A DNA stretch of 38,864 bases from Actinomycetes bacterium (GTDB lineage: Bacteria > Actinomycetota > Acidimicrobiia > Acidimicrobiales > Palsa-688), in contig JAJZAM010000009.1 of the NCBI GenBank assembly GCA_021799445.1, forward strand, positions 1 to 38,864, written 5' to 3'. Shown in pieces: positions 36,436 through 38,864 of this stretch; within the stretch, counting starts at the first letter, position 1; each line of letters starts with the position of its first letter. Below the pieces are notes generated by a model that saw only the letters and a program-made list of their open reading frames with translations, was not told the DNA's origin and made no database searches. The position numbers and the translations under genes were made by a program.

Positions 36436-38261
36436 CGGGAGTACCCGACGCTGACTCCCGGCCGCGCAGGGCTGTTCGGATAGCTAACTGCAGCGGCTTT
36501 TACGGTGACCGTCTCTCCGCCGCGCGCGAGATGGTCGACGGCGGACCGATCGACTTCCTGACCGGGGACTGGCTCGCGGAGCTCACGATGCTGATACTCG
36601 CCAAGAACCGCCAGCGCGACCCGCAGGCTGGCTACGCGAGGACTTTCGTGACGCAGATGGAGCAGGTCATGGGTGACTGCCTTGAGCGTGGGATCAAAGT
36701 CGTGTCCAACGCCGGGGGTCTCTCCCCGCGCGGCTGCGCCGAGGCTGTGAGCGACGTCGCCGAGCGTCTCGGGCTGTCACCTGTGATCGCCTACGTTGAA
36801 GGCGACGACCTGCTGGGGCGCCTAGCGGAGCTGGGCGACGCCGGCGTAGACCTACGCCACATGGAGACCGGGGAGCCTTTGGGAGACCGCCAGGTGCTCA
36901 CCGCGAACGCCTACCTGGGGGGTTGGGGGATCGCGGAGGCGCTCGCACGCGGTGCGGATATCGTCGTGACAGGTCGGGTGACTGACGCCGCCTTGGTGGT
37001 CGGGCCGGCCGCCTGGTGGCACGGATGGGCCAGGCAGGACTTCGACCGGCTGGCCGGTTCGGTAGTCGCCGGGCATGTGATCGAATGCGGAGCGCAGGCC
37101 ACAGGGGGTAACTACGCTTTCTTCTCGGAGATCCCCGGTCTTGAGCACCCAGGATTCCCAATAGCGGAAGTGTTCGAGGACGGCACGTCGGTGATCACCA
37201 AGCACCCCGGGCAGGGGGGTGCGGTGACAGTCGGCACCGTCACGGCGCAGTTGCTCTACGAGATAGCAGGTCCCGGTTATGTCAACCCTGACGTCACGGC
37301 ACGCTTCGACACGATAAGGCTCCAAGCCGACGGGCCGGACCGGGTGCGAATTTCCGGCGTGGCCGGAGAACCCCCTCCGGACACGACCAAAGTCTCGGTT
37401 AACTTCGCCGGGGGTTGGAGGTCTACCACCAGCTTGTACCTGACCGGCCTTGACATCGAGGCGAAAGCCGCCCTGGTGGAAAAGGCGTTGTGGTCGTCTT
37501 TCCCCGGGGGCCGAGGGTTCTTCGACGAGGTCGACGTGACCCTCGCCCGCACCGACAAGGTGGACCCCGAGACCAACGAGGAGGCCGCCGCCCTTCTTCG
37601 CATCACCGTCAAGGACGCCGACGAGCGCAAAGTCGGCCGGGCTTTCTCCGCCAAGGTGACCGAACTGGCCCTCGCTTCGTACCCCGGACTCTACGGTGGT
37701 GGCCTGACCTCGGGCGCTACCGCCTTCGGGGTGTTCTGGCCTGCGCTGGTACCGTCCTCGCTCGTATACCAACAGGTCGTGGTCGGCGGTGAAAAGACCC
37801 TGGTGGAGCCCACCCTGGTCGAGCCGCCCACGGGCGTCACAGCCGACCCGGCACCCCCAAGCGCCGGCCTGGCCGGGTCAACCGTGCTTGCGGCCAGCGG
37901 TACCGTGCCGACGAGAAGGGTACCTTTGGGAGTCGCGTTCGGAGCCCGATCCGGCGACAAAGCCGGTAACGCTAACCTCGGCGTTTGGGCTCGCAGCGAC
38001 CTCGCCTACCAATGGCTCGCCGGCTACCTGAGCGTGGAGCGGCTCAAGATCCTCCTGCCCGAGACTGCAGGTTTAGAGGTGCGACGCTACGAGCTCGCCA
38101 ACCTCCGAGCTGTCAACTTCGTGATAGTCGGTCTTCTAGGCGACGGTGTGGCAGCGAGCACCCGCCAGGACGGCCAGGCCAAGAGCCTCGGAGAGTGGCT
38201 GAGAGCCCGCTACGCGGACATCCCCGTTCCCGTCCTCGAATCGTCGGTCAGGGAAGGCTGA
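36432..38261 (+). CDS. atuA: AtuA family (DUF1446) protein
   Basis: The 609-aa protein starts at TTG 36432, sharing TTGA with the upstream stop. The N-terminal DUF1446 domain is clear: RIANCSGFYGDRLSAAREMV, DFLTGDWLAELTMLILAKNR, VVSNAGGLSPRGCAE, VVTGRVTDAALVVGPAAWWH, ECGAQATGGNYAFF. The C-terminal 110 residues (VPLGVAFGARSGDKAGNANL ... LANLRAVNFVIVGLLGDGV) form the AtuA-like C-terminal domain, often a separate or fused part in this family. AtuA is needed for growth of Pseudomonas on acyclic terpenes such as citronellol, but its reaction is not established. With a linked carboxylase and dehydrogenase the genes point to catabolism of a branched or isoprenoid acyl-CoA. Confidence 0.9.
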   Translation: MTGVPDADSRPRRAVRIANCSGFYGDRLSAAREMVDGGPIDFLTGDWLAELTMLILAKNRQRDPQAGYARTFVTQMEQVMGDCLERGIKVVSNAGGLSPRGCAEAVSDVAERLGLSPVIAYVEGDDLLGRLAELGDAGVDLRHMETGEPLGDRQVLTANAYLGGWGIAEALARGADIVVTGRVTDAALVVGPAAWWHGWARQDFDRLAGSVVAGHVIECGAQATGGNYAFFSEIPGLEHPGFPIAEVFEDGTSVITKHPGQGGAVTVGTVTAQLLYEIAGPGYVNPDVTARFDTIRLQADGPDRVRISGVAGEPPPDTTKVSVNFAGGWRSTTSLYLTGLDIEAKAALVEKALWSSFPGGRGFFDEVDVTLARTDKVDPETNEEAAALLRITVKDADERKVGRAFSAKVTELALASYPGLYGGGLTSGATAFGVFWPALVPSSLVYQQVVVGGEKTLVEPTLVEPPTGVTADPAPPSAGLAGSTVLAASGTVPTRRVPLGVAFGARSGDKAGNANLGVWARSDLAYQWLAGYLSVERLKILLPETAGLEVRRYELANLRAVNFVIVGLLGDGVAASTRQDGQAKSLGEWLRARYADIPVPVLESSVREG

Positions 38262-38294
38262 CCACGGCTAAGCACCGGCTCCGGTAGTGGCGCC

Positions 38295-38318
38295 GACCGG
38301 TAGCGGCGCCGGCCGGTC
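38295..38318. terminator. Possible terminator/inverted repeat between convergent genes
   Basis: GACCGG (38295-38300) and CCGGTC (38313-38318) form an inverted repeat with an inner GC-rich loop, overlapping the MMPL stop codon. Two near-identical 16-bp copies (GTAGTGGCGCCGACCG, GTAGCGGCGCCGGCCG) make up the stretch. There is no U-tract, so the evidence is weak. Confidence 0.3.
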
Positions 38319-38864
38319 AGTGTGCGACGAGGACCGGTTCGTCGTCGGGCTCGGAGGAGCCCGACCGCTCGGCGCCCTCCACGTTTAGGTGGGGGATCAG
38401 CTTGTCCAACCAGCCGGGCAGCCACCAGTTCGCGTCTCCCAGCAGGTGCATGATCGAAGGGACGAGCACGGTGCGGATTACGAACGCGTCGACGAGGATC
38501 GCTCCTGCGAGCCCGATACCGAACTGTTTGATCACCACGTTGTTACCCAGAGCGAACGATGCGAACACCAAGATCATGATCGTCGCAGCAGCCGTTATCA
38601 CCCGCCCTGTCGCGGACTGGCCGACCGTCACAGCCCTTGAGGCGTCGCGGTGCGCGACCCACTCTTCACGCATCCGGCTGACCAGGAACACCTCGTAGTC
38701 CATTGACAGCCCGAAGAGGATCGACAGCAAGATCACGGGGAGGAACACTTCGACGGGCACCTTCGACGAGATGCGGAACAGGGAGTGACCCCACCCCCAC
38801 TCGAATACGGCGTTCAAGATACCGAGGGACGCTCCCACGGAGAGGATGTTCATCACCGACGCCA
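38317..38864 (-). CDS. MMPL/RND-family membrane transporter (partial, C-terminal end)
   Basis: Only the last ~181 residues are in the window; the start lies beyond the right edge. The segment VFLPVILLSILFGLSMDYEV with FLVSRMREEW is the MMPL hallmark (GLSMDYEVFL). VTAAATIMILVFASFALGNN and FGIGLAGAILVDAFVIRTVL follow, as in the last transmembrane bundle of MmpL/RND exporters, then VPSIMHLLGDANWWLPGWLD. The Asp and Tyr of the DY pair lie in the proton-relay helix of MmpL proteins. The family exports lipids or drugs across the membrane. The C-terminal tail is short and acidic. It converges on the AtuA gene with a 55-nt gap; no functional tie can be claimed. Confidence 0.93.
   Translation of the reverse strand, partial: ASVMNILSVGASLGILNAVFEWGWGHSLFRISSKVPVEVFLPVILLSILFGLSMDYEVFLVSRMREEWVAHRDASRAVTVGQSATGRVITAAATIMILVFASFALGNNVVIKQFGIGLAGAILVDAFVIRTVLVPSIMHLLGDANWWLPGWLDKLIPHLNVEGAERSGSSEPDDEPVLVAH

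Overview
The window is high-GC DNA from an actinobacterium. The left half carries the core transcription and translation block in actinobacterial order: thrT-metT-rpmG, then trpT-secE-nusG-rplK-rplA, rplJ-rplL and rpoB-rpoC, all on the minus strand. Several features argue against Mycobacteriales: the position that holds hadABC in Mycobacterium tuberculosis carries an ECF sigma/anti-sigma pair, a DivIVA-like gene sits between rplL and rpoB, and an AtuA-type module is present. An Acidimicrobiia-like or other deep-branching actinobacterial lineage is my inference from memory, not a computed placement.

Layout. 1-6326: rpoC (cut by the left edge) and rpoB, minus strand. 6327-6743: a divergent regulatory region with two candidate rpoB promoters and a hairpin-bearing leader for a DivIVA-like coiled-coil gene (plus), followed by a membrane protein that seems to start at a CTG. 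8502-13186: rplL, rplJ with a leader, two small membrane-protein genes, rplA, rplK, nusG, secE and tRNA-Trp, all minus. 13319-14694: anti-sigma factor, ECF sigma factor, rpmG, tRNA-Met and tRNA-Thr, minus. 14798-15842: a GNAT acetyltransferase and a PrxQ/Bcp peroxiredoxin, plus. 15849-16994: an RsbW-type ATPase with an unassigned C-terminal region, minus.

17128-21203 (minus) is the most notable part: a tightly overlapping operon PAP2 phosphatase - UbiA-type decaprenyl-phosphate phosphoribosyltransferase - DprE1 - DprE2. These are the enzymes needed to turn PRPP and a polyprenyl phosphate into polyprenyl-phosphoryl-arabinose, the arabinose donor of the mycobacterial cell wall. A resuscitation-promoting-factor-like muralytic protein is encoded directly upstream (21327-22736). 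DprE1 has alanine where M. tuberculosis has the benzothiazinone target Cys387.

22822-26977 (minus) holds two tandem, closely related DHA2-type MFS exporters and a MerR regulator, with a strong inverted-repeat operator between the two transporters. 27137-28357 is a stripped-down amidohydrolase; 28624-29637 a DMT-type transporter; 29682-30539 a DUF3097 protein. 30623-38261 is a catabolic island: a divergent acyl-CoA dehydrogenase, and a plus-strand operon of a TIGR03084-type protein, acyl-CoA carboxylase carboxyltransferase, biotin carboxylase/BCCP and an AtuA (DUF1446) protein. This resembles acyclic-terpene or branched acyl-CoA degradation. The window ends in the C-terminal part of an MMPL/RND transporter. 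I saw no insertion sequence, CRISPR array or prophage gene.
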